From Clostridia bacterium (lineage in GTDB: Bacteria > Bacillota > DSM-521 > Neomoorellales > SLTJ01), in NCBI GenBank assembly GCA_004347685.1, contig SLTJ01000038.1:34840-98839 (forward strand): a stretch of DNA of 64,000 nucleotides, written 5' to 3'. The notes beneath the pieces were generated by a model. The model saw only the letters and a program-made list of their open reading frames with translations. It made no database searches and was not told the DNA's origin. The position numbers and the translations under genes are program-made. This document shows, piece by piece, positions 50,561 to 59,718 of the stretch. Position 1 is the stretch's first letter. Each line of letters opens with the position of its first letter.

Positions 50561-51110
50561 AACAGTACTGCAGCCCCACATCCGCAACAAGCAGCGCCGC
50601 GCAAACCAACCTGGCTCCCGAAACCTTTGCCGTCTACTGGCTTTTGAAGCGGTATCTTTATTTCCTTCACGGGTGATTTGTGGCCTTTGAGTGCCAGGTC
50701 CATTTTACTCCCCCGCCCGCCCGGCGCAAGGCAGTGGGTAAGCGGCGGCCGTGCCTTGCCGGCGGTCGCACTCCGCTTCGCTCCGTCACGCCGGCTGCGG
50801 GCTGGCCTCAGTGCAGCTCTCCCCATCCGCCCCCAAAGGGGGCTCCCGCCAACCATATGGGACGCTACTACCGCCAGACTGCTGGCTCGCCAAGGATCTC
50901 TACAGCTTGTGACGCGGTGGCGGTGGTCGCAGCCTTCCGGACCATCCGAGCTGAAACGGAGAATAATGGCTCCCATAGACGTAGCGGTGGGTCAAAATAG
51001 AAGGCGCAAGGTACTGGTCTGGGGGCGGACGGCGAGTTATAATAACGGCAGGGCTCCTAGACGGTTACGCGCGCAGGCGCCATGAAACAATTCAGAAAGG
51101 AGAAATAGAC
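50561..51110 (+). other. Intergenic region upstream of the PIN module
   Basis: 550 bases without a supported gene. It contains repeat copy A (50767–50853) and, at 51038–51043, a consensus -10 TATAAT whose -35 (TGGTCT, 17-base spacer) is poor; this is the likely promoter of the toxin–antitoxin pair, 67 bases before its ATG. Confidence 0.5.
50767..50853. repeat. Direct repeat copy A
   Basis: About 85 bases, starting CGCACTCCGCTTCGCTCCGT, that recur in the same orientation at 51971–52055 with a handful of differences. An internal GCCCCC…GGGGGC hairpin is kept in both copies although its loop differs. The copies flank the PIN toxin–antitoxin genes. Confidence 0.85.
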
Positions 51111-51326
51111 ATGTCCGTTGACCGGCTGGTGGAGGAAATAAGGAGGCTGAGCCCCAAAGAGCAGAAAGAGCTCTTCAAGAAGCTCGGCCTCCGTGCTGCG
51201 CCGGCTGATAAGCAAAGAGGGGGCCCGAGCGATCCTTTTTCCCGCCTTATCGGCAAGGTAGATGGTCCTGGCACCGGCTCCCGACATTACAAGGAGGAAC
51301 TCTATGGCGGGAAAGCCCCCCTCTAA
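51111..51326 (+). CDS. Putative antitoxin of a PIN-domain toxin
   Basis: 71 aa; an N-terminal amphipathic helix (VDRLVEEIRRLSPKEQKELF) followed by a flexible Pro/Gly-rich tail. Small size, position and a 23-base overlap with the PIN gene mark it as the antitoxin. No clear DNA-binding fold of the AbrB or ribbon-helix-helix type is visible, so the VapB subclass is undetermined. Good ribosome site (AAAGGAG) before ATG 51111. Confidence 0.65.
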   Translation: MSVDRLVEEIRRLSPKEQKELFKKLGLRAAPADKQRGGPSDPFSRLIGKVDGPGTGSRHYKEELYGGKAPL

Positions 51327-51750
51327 ACTCTTTGCTGACGCCAGTGGCTTCATCGCTCTTTGTGATAAGAACGATGCTCACCATGAGGAAGCCGCGGCCT
51401 TTTACGCCTCGCTTACCGAGGATACCAGGCTGTTTACCACTCTGCTGGTCATTTCCGAAACGTATACCTGGTTGCGCTATCACGTGGGATACGGATACCC
51501 TGCCGGCCATTTGTTTCTGGACGTGGTTAACGAAGCTGCATCCAGCGAGTGGCTCATATTGGTATATCCCGATCAGGCCCTTTCCAAAGGAGCAGAAGCG
51601 TACTTGCGCCGCTTCCGTGACCAGGATCTCTCCTACGCCGATGCCATTAGCTTTGCCGTGCTCAAGGCCCGGAATATCCATGACGTTTTCAGCTTCGACC
51701 GACATTTTTACCTGATCAAGAAAAACCTTTGGCCTGGGACCATAAAGTGA
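51304..51750 (+). CDS. PIN-domain toxin (VapC-like ribonuclease)
   Basis: 148 aa. Acidic metal-binding residues of the PIN fold are in place: FADASGFIALCDKND, the glutamate in VISETYTWLR, DLSYADAISFAVL and VFSFDRHFY. ATG 51304 follows AAGGAGGAAC inside the antitoxin gene. Expected to cleave RNA (often tRNA or rRNA) when free of its antitoxin; target unknown. Confidence 0.85.
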   Translation: MAGKPPSKLFADASGFIALCDKNDAHHEEAAAFYASLTEDTRLFTTLLVISETYTWLRYHVGYGYPAGHLFLDVVNEAASSEWLILVYPDQALSKGAEAYLRRFRDQDLSYADAISFAVLKARNIHDVFSFDRHFYLIKKNLWPGTIK

Positions 51751-52315
51751 AGGAACCATAAGTAACGCGGCCTCACCAGGTACGTGCTCCCTCCCGACGG
51801 CCTCAGCGGGCCAGAGGGAGGGGCAGGTGGGTGCGGCTTGTAAACATTTTGCAAACCAACTGGTTAGTACGAGGCAGTTTTGCAGAGGACAGGCTGGGAT
51901 GACAGAGGCTGAAAAGCCTTACCGGACGGGACTTGCCGGGACGGGAGAGACGAGCAGGGACGACCAAATTCGCACTCCGCTTCGCTCCGTCGCGCCGGCT
52001 CGGGTCGGCCTCAGTGCAGCTCTCCCCGTCCGCCCCCAAAAAGGGGCTCCCAACCGCGCACTATCTGTTAGGCCCATACGAAACTGGGGAACGAAAGGAC
52101 AGCTGAAGTTAGCGAGTGACCCCTTTCACGCGGAACCCCTTGCAGCATGCGTACCGTCCCCCCACTTCGCGACGGTGTGGCAAGGGGTACAATATCCCCA
52201 AGGATTCGCCCTCGTCTCAACAAAACAAATTACGGCGAAGCCCATCTTAACCAGGCTAGCGTCTAGCCCAAAAAGCGTGCGTGCGCTATAATATAAACAG
52301 GGGACGGCCGCGGAA
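51751..52315 (+). other. Intergenic region after the PIN module
   Basis: About 565 bases, no supported gene. Visible elements: a long hairpin at 51788–51826 (CTCCCTC paired with GAGGGAG and an inner GGCC pair) that may terminate the toxin transcript, repeat copy B (51971–52055), a small palindrome GCTAG-CGT-CTAGC at 52256–52268, and a TATAAT at 52287–52292 just before the EAL remnant. Confidence 0.5.
51971..52055. repeat. Direct repeat copy B
   Basis: Second copy of the element at 50767–50853, same orientation, including the phrase GGCCTCAGTGCAGCTCTCCC and the C-run/G-run hairpin with a longer A loop. The ~1.2 kb between copies holds the PIN module. Confidence 0.85.
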
Positions 52316-52875
52316 ATGGGCATGATTAACCGGCTGGACCTCCTAATTACCGAGAAAGCACTGGCTGCGGCCAAAGAGGATGGTTCTCCGGCCTTCTGTT
52401 TCTGAACGTCTCCCCGCGGGCGTCAGCCGCCGACGAGTTCGTTGCAGCCGTACGCCGGCTCGTCAGGGAGTACGGTTTCGACCCGTCGCGCCTGGTGTTC
52501 GAGCTGACCGAGAGGGAAACTGTGGCCAATTTCGATCTTTTGGAAGGCCTGGTGTTCGCCCTGAAGGAACAGGGGTTCAAGTTTGCCGTTGACGATTTCG
52601 GTTCCGGGTTTTCCTCTTTTTGGTACATCCGGAGGCTTCCCATTGACTTCCTGAAGATCGAAGGGGAGTTTATCAGGCACCTGGCGGACGGGGAACCGGC
52701 AGACCTCGCCATCGTAAGTTGCATTGTGACCTTGGCCAATAAACTCGGCATCAGGACCGTTGCCGAACACGTGGAAAGCGAGAGTATTTGCCAGGTGGCC
52801 GCGCGGCTGGGAATAGACTACGCCCAGGGGTACTACACGGGCCGGCCATCTCCATCCCTGGTGTTGGCCCCTTGA
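52316..52875 (+). pseudogene. Truncated, frameshifted EAL-domain (c-di-GMP phosphodiesterase) gene
   Basis: From ATG 52316 the frame reads GMINRLDLLITEKALAAAKE and stops at a TGA. One base is missing near 52381; the continuing frame gives FSGLLFLNVSPRA and then VFELTERE, VDDFGSGFSS, DFLKIEGEF, VAEHVES and AQGYYTGRP, the later EAL-domain motifs. The N-terminal EALLR part with its catalytic glutamate is absent. So it is a remnant, not an active phosphodiesterase. It marks the right side of the accessory region before rnr. Confidence 0.8.
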
Positions 52876-52919
52876 GCGCCTGCCCAAGGTTTCCCTGAGT
52901 ACTGGATGGGGGTTAGCCA

Positions 52920-55016
52920 TTGCGTACCGAAGATATCCTGGCCTACATGGAGGAAAAGAGCTACAGGCCGTTGACCGCCGAAGAACTGGCCGGCGCTCTA
53001 GGCGTAACTGAGTTGGTTGAATTCCTGGGGCTGCTGGCTGATATGGAGGCCCGGGGCCTGGTAGTCCGCACCCGCAAGAGCAGGTACGGCCTGCCGCAAA
53101 GAATGGGGCTGGTGGCCGGTACAGTGCAGGGGCACCCGCGCGGGTATGCCTTTGTGCTGCCTGAAGCGGGCGATACGGGAGATATCTTTGTCGTCGAGGG
53201 TAACCTCCACGGGGCCATGCATAACGACCGGGTGATGGTGCGCCTGCTGCGCCACTCGCGTGCGGCGCAGCGGGCCGAGGGGGAAGTTATCCGGGTTTTG
53301 GAGCGGGCCAACCGGCATGTGGTGGGCACCCTGGAGAAACGGGGAAAATTCGGGTTTGTCGCGCCCGATGAAAAGAGGTTGGGCCGGGATATCTTCGTTC
53401 CCCCGGAAGGCTTGGACGGAGCCAGACAGGGGGATAAGGTGGTGGTGGAAATAACCCGCTGGCCTGAGGACCGGCGCCCGCCCGAGGGCCGGGTGAGCCA
53501 GGTGCTGGGCCGTCAGGGAGAACCGGGCGTGGATATCCTGGCCATCATCTATAAGTACCAGCTACCGCTGCACTTTCCCCGCCAGGTACTTAATGAAGCG
53601 GAAGTTGTCCCGGCCGGCGTGCGGCCGGAGGAGGTGGCGGGCCGCCGTGACTACCGTAAGCGGCTTATCGTTACCATTGACGGTGCTGATGCCCGGGACC
53701 TGGACGACGCCGTTTGTCTGGAGAAACTCCCGGATGGGGGCTATTGCCTGGGGGTGCATATCGCCGACGTGGGTTATTATGTGCCCGAGGGAAGCGCCCT
53801 GGACCGCGAGGCCAGGCGCCGGGGCACCAGCGTCTACCTGGTGGACCGGGTCCTGCCCATGCTGCCGCCCAGACTTTCCAACGGCATTTGCAGCCTCAAC
53901 GCCGGCGAGGACCGGCTGAGCCTCTCGGTGGAGATGGAACTGACACCTGAGGGCGCAGTTAAAAGTTACGAGATATTCCCGGCTGTGATCCGGGTGGCCC
54001 GACGCCTCACCTACGAAGGGGTAAACGCCTTGCTGGCCGGGGAAGGCGGGGAGGACATGGGCTCAGAACTGGCGGAAATGCTCACGGAAATGGACCGGCT
54101 GGCCCGGATACTGCAGGCCCGCCGGCTGGCTGCCGGGGCCCTGGACTTTGACCTGCCCGAGGCCAAGGTTCTACTGGGTGAAGACGGCCGGCCGGTGGAG
54201 ATCCTTACCCGGACGCGGGGGCGGGCCGAGAGCCTCATTGAGGAATTCATGATCCTGGCCAACCAGAGCGTGGCCCAGCACCTGTACCGGCTGGAGGCTC
54301 CCTGCCTTTACCGCATCCACGAGCGGCCTGCGGCGGAGAAAGTTGAGGAACTCCGGGGGCTGTTGCGTCCCTGGGGGTATGAATTGAAAGGACGAGAGAA
54401 AATAACCTCTCGAGTGCTACAGCAGCTTCTCGCCCAGGCCGGCGGCCGGCCGGAGGAGAAATTCGTGCATACCGTTGTCCTGCGGTCCATGCAACACGCC
54501 CGCTACGCAGCCGACCGGCAGGGTCATTTTGGGCTGGCATTAAGCTATTACTGCCACTTTACTTCTCCCATCCGCCGTTATCCCGATTTGGTGGTGCACC
54601 GGTCATTAAGACGGGCCCTGGAGGAGGCGGATGATGCCGGCTGGAAAGGCGAACGGTCAGAGCTCTCCCGGTGGGCCGAGCAGGCTTCCCAGAGGGAGAG
54701 ACTGGCCGAGGAGGCCGAGCGGGAAACGGTGGAATTGAAGAAGGTTGAATACATGCAGCGGTACCTGGGGGATGTCTTCCCGGGACGGGTATCCGGCGTA
54801 GTTCCCTACGGAATCTTTGTTCAATTGGATAATACCGTGGAAGGCCTGGTCCACGTATCTACCATGACTGGCGACTACTACCAGTACTTGGAAGATAGGC
54901 TGGCCCTGGTAGGCGAGCACACTGGCAAGGTTTATCGTATCGGTTTCCCGGTACAGGTGCGGGTGGTACGGGCCGACCCAGAGGCCAGGCAGGTGGACTT
55001 TGAGCTGGTAGAGTGA
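52920..55016 (+). CDS. rnr: Ribonuclease R
   Basis: Processive 3'-5' exoribonuclease, 698 aa. An N-terminal winged-helix segment, cold-shock domains, the RNB catalytic core (GADARDLDDAVCLEKL with the magnesium aspartates, later YCHFTSPIRRYPDLVVHR) and a C-terminal S1 domain (FPGRVSGVVPYGIFVQLDN) are all present. TTG start at 52920 after GGGGG. RNase R works with SmpB/tmRNA in degrading stalled mRNAs. In many relatives rnr lies directly before smpB; here it is ~19 kb away beyond the island. Confidence 0.95.
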   Translation: MRTEDILAYMEEKSYRPLTAEELAGALGVTELVEFLGLLADMEARGLVVRTRKSRYGLPQRMGLVAGTVQGHPRGYAFVLPEAGDTGDIFVVEGNLHGAMHNDRVMVRLLRHSRAAQRAEGEVIRVLERANRHVVGTLEKRGKFGFVAPDEKRLGRDIFVPPEGLDGARQGDKVVVEITRWPEDRRPPEGRVSQVLGRQGEPGVDILAIIYKYQLPLHFPRQVLNEAEVVPAGVRPEEVAGRRDYRKRLIVTIDGADARDLDDAVCLEKLPDGGYCLGVHIADVGYYVPEGSALDREARRRGTSVYLVDRVLPMLPPRLSNGICSLNAGEDRLSLSVEMELTPEGAVKSYEIFPAVIRVARRLTYEGVNALLAGEGGEDMGSELAEMLTEMDRLARILQARRLAAGALDFDLPEAKVLLGEDGRPVEILTRTRGRAESLIEEFMILANQSVAQHLYRLEAPCLYRIHERPAAEKVEELRGLLRPWGYELKGREKITSRVLQQLLAQAGGRPEEKFVHTVVLRSMQHARYAADRQGHFGLALSYYCHFTSPIRRYPDLVVHRSLRRALEEADDAGWKGERSELSRWAEQASQRERLAEEAERETVELKKVEYMQRYLGDVFPGRVSGVVPYGIFVQLDNTVEGLVHVSTMTGDYYQYLEDRLALVGEHTGKVYRIGFPVQVRVVRADPEARQVDFELVE

Positions 55017-55071
55017 GGGCGGGCCGGGCATACTTTTGGCGGGAGAAATCTGCTGGAGGCGGGTTTGGCGC

Positions 55072-56238
55072 ATGAATCACGAAGTCATTGTGGTTGGCGG
55101 TGGCCCGGCCGGGGCCATGGCCGCCCATACCCTCGCCCGGCAGGGTGTAGGTGTGCTGGTGCTGGAAAAGGAGGTCATGCCCAGGGATAAACCCTGCGGC
55201 GGTGCCCTGTCCCAGAAGGCCATGGATCTGCTGGAAGACGACTGCCGGGGCCTGGTGGAGCATGTGGTTACCAGGGCCACCTTTTCCCATGCCTTTAACG
55301 ACCCCTTTACCCTGCAACTGGAACGGCCGCTGGTTTACCTGGTAGACCGGGCACGCTTCGACCATTACCTGCTGGAGAGGGTGGCCCGGGCCGGCGCGGT
55401 GGTGGAGCAGGGCTGCGCCTTGAAAGAGGTAGGTGAAGAAGGCGGGACAGTGGTGGCCATGGCCGGGGATAAAGAATACCGCGGTCGTTTCCTTATTGCC
55501 GCCGACGGGGCCGCCAGCCGGGTGCGGCAGTGCCTGGGCCTGCCGGCAAAAAGGCCCGCCGCCGTAACCTTGGAAGCGCGGGTCCCGCTTGACCCCGGGC
55601 CATGGCGGGATAAGGGCGTGGTGGTGGACTACGGCTTCGTGCCCTACGGCTACGGCTGGCTTTTCCCCCGGGCCGACCATCTCAGTGTCGGGGTGGGGTA
55701 TTTCAGCGAGCAGCGGCGGAGGCTGTCCCGGCCGCTGCGGGAATACTTCGCCGCCTTCCTGGCCCGCCAGGTAGAAGCCGGCAGTGCCCCTGGCCCTGCG
55801 GGGCCGCCGGGGAGGGAGCGGCCGCGCGGCTGGACCATCCCCGTGGGGTGGGGGCGCGGCACCTACCGCAAAGGCCGGGTTCTCCTGGCCGGCGATGCGG
55901 CCGGTCTGGCCGATCCCTTTACCGGCGAAGGAATATACGCCGCCCTCAAGAGCGGCCAGCTTGCCGCCCAGGTGGCCGCCGTGGCCCTGCGCCAGGGTGT
56001 GGCGGCCCTGGGCCGTTACGCCAGGCTGGTGCAGGAAGAAATCCTGCCTGAGCTGCGCTGGGCCCGGGTCGTCCAGCGGCTTTTCTACCCTCTCTCCGGC
56101 TATTTCCACTCCTATTTTATATCCCACCCCGAGGTCTGCCGCCAGGCCCTCAGCGTGGTCTACGGACAACTCACCTACCGGGAATGGGTGCAGCGCTACG
56201 CCGCCCGCGCCTCCTGGCGCCACCTTTTCCACACTTGA
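55072..56238 (+). CDS. Geranylgeranyl reductase family FAD-dependent oxidoreductase
   Basis: 388 aa. FAD Rossmann motif VVGGGPAGAMAAHTLA, the family motif PRDKPCGGALS, the strand LIAADGAASRVR and the second FAD site LLAGDAAGLADPFTGEGIYA. The family reduces isoprenoid double bonds; in bacteria it may act on menaquinone or polyprenyl chains, but the substrate here is unknown. ATG 55072 follows TGGAGGCGGG at somewhat long spacing; the open frame before it is ignored. Unrelated to the cas genes that follow. Confidence 0.85.
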   Translation: MNHEVIVVGGGPAGAMAAHTLARQGVGVLVLEKEVMPRDKPCGGALSQKAMDLLEDDCRGLVEHVVTRATFSHAFNDPFTLQLERPLVYLVDRARFDHYLLERVARAGAVVEQGCALKEVGEEGGTVVAMAGDKEYRGRFLIAADGAASRVRQCLGLPAKRPAAVTLEARVPLDPGPWRDKGVVVDYGFVPYGYGWLFPRADHLSVGVGYFSEQRRRLSRPLREYFAAFLARQVEAGSAPGPAGPPGRERPRGWTIPVGWGRGTYRKGRVLLAGDAAGLADPFTGEGIYAALKSGQLAAQVAAVALRQGVAALGRYARLVQEEILPELRWARVVQRLFYPLSGYFHSYFISHPEVCRQALSVVYGQLTYREWVQRYAARASWRHLFHT

Positions 56239-56409
56239 TCCCTGCTTTTTGTGGGCTTCAGGCAGCCATTTCTACGGTTTGCTCCAGGCTGCCAAAATGC
56301 GGCAGGATATGTAGCCCTTTAGGTCGAATATTAGCACAAGACATCCCTTTCATCCACTACTGGTGCTGCCCTGGCGGCACGGATTCTTACCGGGAAAGGG
56401 TGAACCCAA

Positions 56410-57168
56410 CTGCGCCTTATCCTTACCTTGACCGCCTCCGGGGAGATCGGCCTTCCCATCCAGCACAACCATCTCCTCCAAGCAGCCGTTTACGACCTGA
56501 TCGAGCAGCCGGGCCTGCGCGAATTCCTGCACCAGCACGGCTTCGTCCTGGGCAAGCGCCGCTTTCGCCTGTTCGCCTTCTCCCGGCTCCTGGGTCGGGT
56601 GCGGGTGGACACCGCCGGGCAGCAAATGTTCTTTACCTCGCCGGTGAACCTGGTCATCTGCTCCCCCCTCACCGCCCTCCTCCAGGAACTAGGCAACAGC
56701 CTGCTGCGGCGGGGCGAAATCCGCTTGGGAAATAACCATCTGGAGGTGGAGCAGGTAGGCGTGGACGATTACCAGGTGCGCGGCAGGAGCCTGACGGTGC
56801 GCATGCTTTCCCCCCTGGTTACCTACAGCACCCTGGAGAACAACGGCAGCCGCTACACCTACTATTACTCCCCCTTCGAACCCCGCTTTTCCACCCTCAT
56901 TTCCGCAAACCTGGCCAAGAAGTACACCATCATCCACGGCCGGCCCGCCCCGGAAGAAGATGTTCGGATAATGCCGGTGGCCGTTGGCAAGAGAGATATG
57001 AAGGTGGTGCAGTACAAGGGGACCGTTATTAAGGGCTGGATGGGCACCTACCGCCTCCAGGGCGACCCGGAACTCCTCCAGGTGGCCCTGGACGCCGGCC
57101 TGGGGAGCAAGAACTCCCAGGGGTTTGGGTGCTGCGAGGTGGTAGAACAACCTCCTGCAGCACTGTAG
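56410..57168 (+). CDS. cas6: CRISPR RNA endoribonuclease Cas6, apparent CTG start
   Basis: Processes pre-crRNA in type I systems; 252 aa. Ferredoxin-like folds: LRLILTLTASG at the start and the glycine-rich loop GLGSKNSQGFGCCEVV near the end (the Cas6 G-loop). A likely catalytic histidine is in IQHNHLLQAAVYDLI. The first strand needs the codons from 56410, which is CTG, with GGGTGA about 7 bases upstream; an in-frame TGA at 56401 excludes anything earlier. TTG 56428 is the first conventional start but would cut off the first beta strand. Heads the cas operon. Confidence 0.88.
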   Translation: MRLILTLTASGEIGLPIQHNHLLQAAVYDLIEQPGLREFLHQHGFVLGKRRFRLFAFSRLLGRVRVDTAGQQMFFTSPVNLVICSPLTALLQELGNSLLRRGEIRLGNNHLEVEQVGVDDYQVRGRSLTVRMLSPLVTYSTLENNGSRYTYYYSPFEPRFSTLISANLAKKYTIIHGRPAPEEDVRIMPVAVGKRDMKVVQYKGTVIKGWMGTYRLQGDPELLQVALDAGLGSKNSQGFGCCEVVEQPPAAL

Positions 57169-57296
57169 CTTCCTCCCGTGCCTAAACAGAAAGCGGAAGG
57201 TTGGGACAGGAGTCGGGGTGCTAATCTGATTATGTTCTAAGTTATTAAACTCGGATGCTAAAAAGGGTGAGCCTAGTATCAAGGGGTGGGGTTAAC

Positions 57297-59426
57297 TTGT
57301 TTCTTGAACGACTTGTAGCCTTGGGAAAGACTTTCATATCCTGCGGCATGGGCCCGGATGAGATCCTGCGGCTGATTTCTGATGTGCCACGGGAAGGGCG
57401 TTTCCTGGAAAACGTTGCGGTTATTGAGGCGTCGCTCGACGGAGGATTTAGAGCGGAAAAGCTGCCGTTACAGGTGTGGGGGGTACCCGAAGTGACCCCT
57501 CCTAAGGGTAAAAGCCGCAAGAGAATAACGGTTTTCCGACCGGAGACCGACAGAGGCTTGGGCATACCCTTTGTTCGCCCTGGGACTGGTAATCCAACGG
57601 TGGCTCAGGGGCGTTACGGCCTGCCGGTCTACCCGCTCTTTCCAGGTATGCTGGATGGCCTAGCGGCAGACTTACAGGCTGCCACGAGTTTCTGGCGCGG
57701 GCGACTGGAAAGAACGATGAATTTGCCCAGGCAGTTCACTTCTGACGAGATCGGGCGCCTGGCCGCGTTGCTCCAGACGATTGCCGCCGAGATGCGGTCC
57801 AGAGTAGAGGCCAGTGCCAGCCAGGGATATGGGCTCCTGGTTCTCTGCTTCCCTTCCCAGGCTGGGCCGTACAGGTACGCTTCCTCCAAACCGGTGACTG
57901 GCGACAGGAGCATGGTCCTGGTTGGCGATAGCGTTTTGCAACCCGGTTCTTATATCGTCGCCGACCTGGCCAGGGTGGCTGAGCTGTTTAAGGTTTCTAA
58001 GACAGAAGAGGGGGCGGAAGGGGGCCGGACTGCCAGGTGCAGCCTGTGCGGGGCCGGTAACGGCGGCGAAATGCTTGCCGTTTCCGCTTATACCAAAGCC
58101 TGGCCCTGGCTCGCACCCACCTGGCACCCGCCTTTTCCGGAGAAGTTTAAGCAGGGAAAAGACGTAACCAACATAGCGGACACGGTCGGCGCCCTCTGTC
58201 CGGACTGTTATACCGCCCTGGTAGTGGGAGCCGGTGTCTTTGACGAGGTATCAGGCGAACTGCCTCAGTGGTTAACCAGGGAACTATTTATGCCAGTTTT
58301 GTCGGCCGGGGGCCGGGAGGGGGCGAAGAAGCTCGGCGGCCTGCCCAGGATCAGGGGCGCCGTGCTGGTGGTGCCGGTTCAGGAGATAACCTCGGATGAC
58401 GCCGAAGCACTCTCCGATGCCCTTACCCGTTTCCGTCTAAAGCAAAAACCGCGGCCGGGCCGGGCCGATCGTGCTTTGCAGGCCGTCACCGGGCTGGAAG
58501 GGAGCATCCTACCAGAGGAGCTGGATACCGACGCCTGCCGGTTGCTCATGGTTTATTATACCCAGGCCAACGCGGATATTCACTTGCGCGCCACTATAGA
58601 CGATGTACTTCCCTCGACCGTTGGCAGGCTGCTGAGCATCCTCGGGGAAGTCCAGACAAGCGCCGCCGGATTGCGAGAACTTCTTTTTCGTCAATCCCCG
58701 GAGTGGCTGAGCAACCGGTATGAATCCCTCGTTTACTTTATAACCCGGGCTTACGGCGGGCCATACCTATGGCAAACCCTGGCCGATATCCTCCACCGCC
58801 GGGAAATTAACTGGGAGAGGTTTGCCGCCGGGGCTGCAGCCAGAATGGCTGGTTATGCCAGGCTGGGGATTTTGGCCCAGGATATGGGAGCCTACCGGAG
58901 CCTTAAAGAGGAGGTGCTTTTTTATCAGGCCTTTCGCTCGCTTTACACGTTGTACTACCGTGAGATTTTAGGGCAGGAGGTGAAGGACTTGGCCGGTTGG
59001 AAGGAGATGTTAGACAGGATAGCTGCGGCGCAGCCAGAAGAACTTGCCTTTGCCGATCCCGAAGAACTCGGTTTTGCCGCCGGCTACCTGGTGGCCCGTT
59101 TCGGCCGCCAGTATTATGCCCGTCTGAAAAAGAATTTCCTCCAGCACCGGGTCATGACTTTTGGCTCTAGCATGACCCCGGACGATATCTGGCGGCGTGC
59201 CCTCAGCCGTTTCCAAGAATACGCACTGAAGCTTCAATTTGGCCTGCCGGAGGATTTCCGCCGCCGGGCCGCGGTGGTGGAATGCGAATACCGGCGGATG
59301 CGGGATGCTGTGGCCAGACAGAAGGACGAATTTATGGGGGCCTTCTGGAGCGGGTACATGCTGGCGGCCCCGCCAGAAGCGGGTGGGGAAGATGACGAAG
59401 TGCCAGAGGAGGCGGCAGAGCCATGA
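57297..59426 (+). CDS. cas8b: Type I-B Cascade large subunit Cas8b (Csh1/TM1802-like)
   Basis: 709 aa from TTG 57297, which follows GGGGTGGGG; the frame is open from ATG 57255, which has no ribosome site. A zinc-finger pair CSLCGAG (about residue 248) and CPDCYTAL (about 300) is typical of Csh1/TM1802 Cas8 proteins. The rest is divergent, with helical C-terminal sequence (around YYARLKKNFLQHRVMTFG). Cas8 recognises the PAM and recruits Cas3. Assignment relies on size, zinc finger and position between cas6 and cas7. Confidence 0.8.
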   Translation: MFLERLVALGKTFISCGMGPDEILRLISDVPREGRFLENVAVIEASLDGGFRAEKLPLQVWGVPEVTPPKGKSRKRITVFRPETDRGLGIPFVRPGTGNPTVAQGRYGLPVYPLFPGMLDGLAADLQAATSFWRGRLERTMNLPRQFTSDEIGRLAALLQTIAAEMRSRVEASASQGYGLLVLCFPSQAGPYRYASSKPVTGDRSMVLVGDSVLQPGSYIVADLARVAELFKVSKTEEGAEGGRTARCSLCGAGNGGEMLAVSAYTKAWPWLAPTWHPPFPEKFKQGKDVTNIADTVGALCPDCYTALVVGAGVFDEVSGELPQWLTRELFMPVLSAGGREGAKKLGGLPRIRGAVLVVPVQEITSDDAEALSDALTRFRLKQKPRPGRADRALQAVTGLEGSILPEELDTDACRLLMVYYTQANADIHLRATIDDVLPSTVGRLLSILGEVQTSAAGLRELLFRQSPEWLSNRYESLVYFITRAYGGPYLWQTLADILHRREINWERFAAGAAARMAGYARLGILAQDMGAYRSLKEEVLFYQAFRSLYTLYYREILGQEVKDLAGWKEMLDRIAAAQPEELAFADPEELGFAAGYLVARFGRQYYARLKKNFLQHRVMTFGSSMTPDDIWRRALSRFQEYALKLQFGLPEDFRRRAAVVECEYRRMRDAVARQKDEFMGAFWSGYMLAAPPEAGGEDDEVPEEAAEP

Positions 59427-59718
59427 TCTGGTTGGCTTTTGCGGCCACCCTGGTTGACCAGTAAGTAAGGCTGTATCTTTGCGGTAGTTGCCGCGAGGGA
59501 AAACAACGGGCGACGGTTTCAACCACGGTATTACTCCGGCTCCGGCAACTGGCAGGCCAGGGGCCCCATGCCTGTTAGTTCTGCCGGGCACCGATCTGCT
59601 GGCAATGTTTTATCCTGTTGTTCGCCGGCCCCGGCGTATATGAAAAAATAGGGGTGACAGTCAGGTGCCGTACTAAGTTTAACCAGGTTCAAGATTTTTG
59701 ACTTCGGGGGGTAAGATT
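59427..59718 (+). other. Intergenic gap inside the cas operon
   Basis: 292 bases between cas8b and cas7, unusually wide for this operon. A 13-codon frame (ATG 59423, overlapping the cas8b stop, ending at 59464) and a GCGG/CCGC hairpin follow the stop; no domain or promoter is convincing. CAGGC/GCCTG arms around a GGGGCCCC core occur near 59551–59574. Confidence 0.4.
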
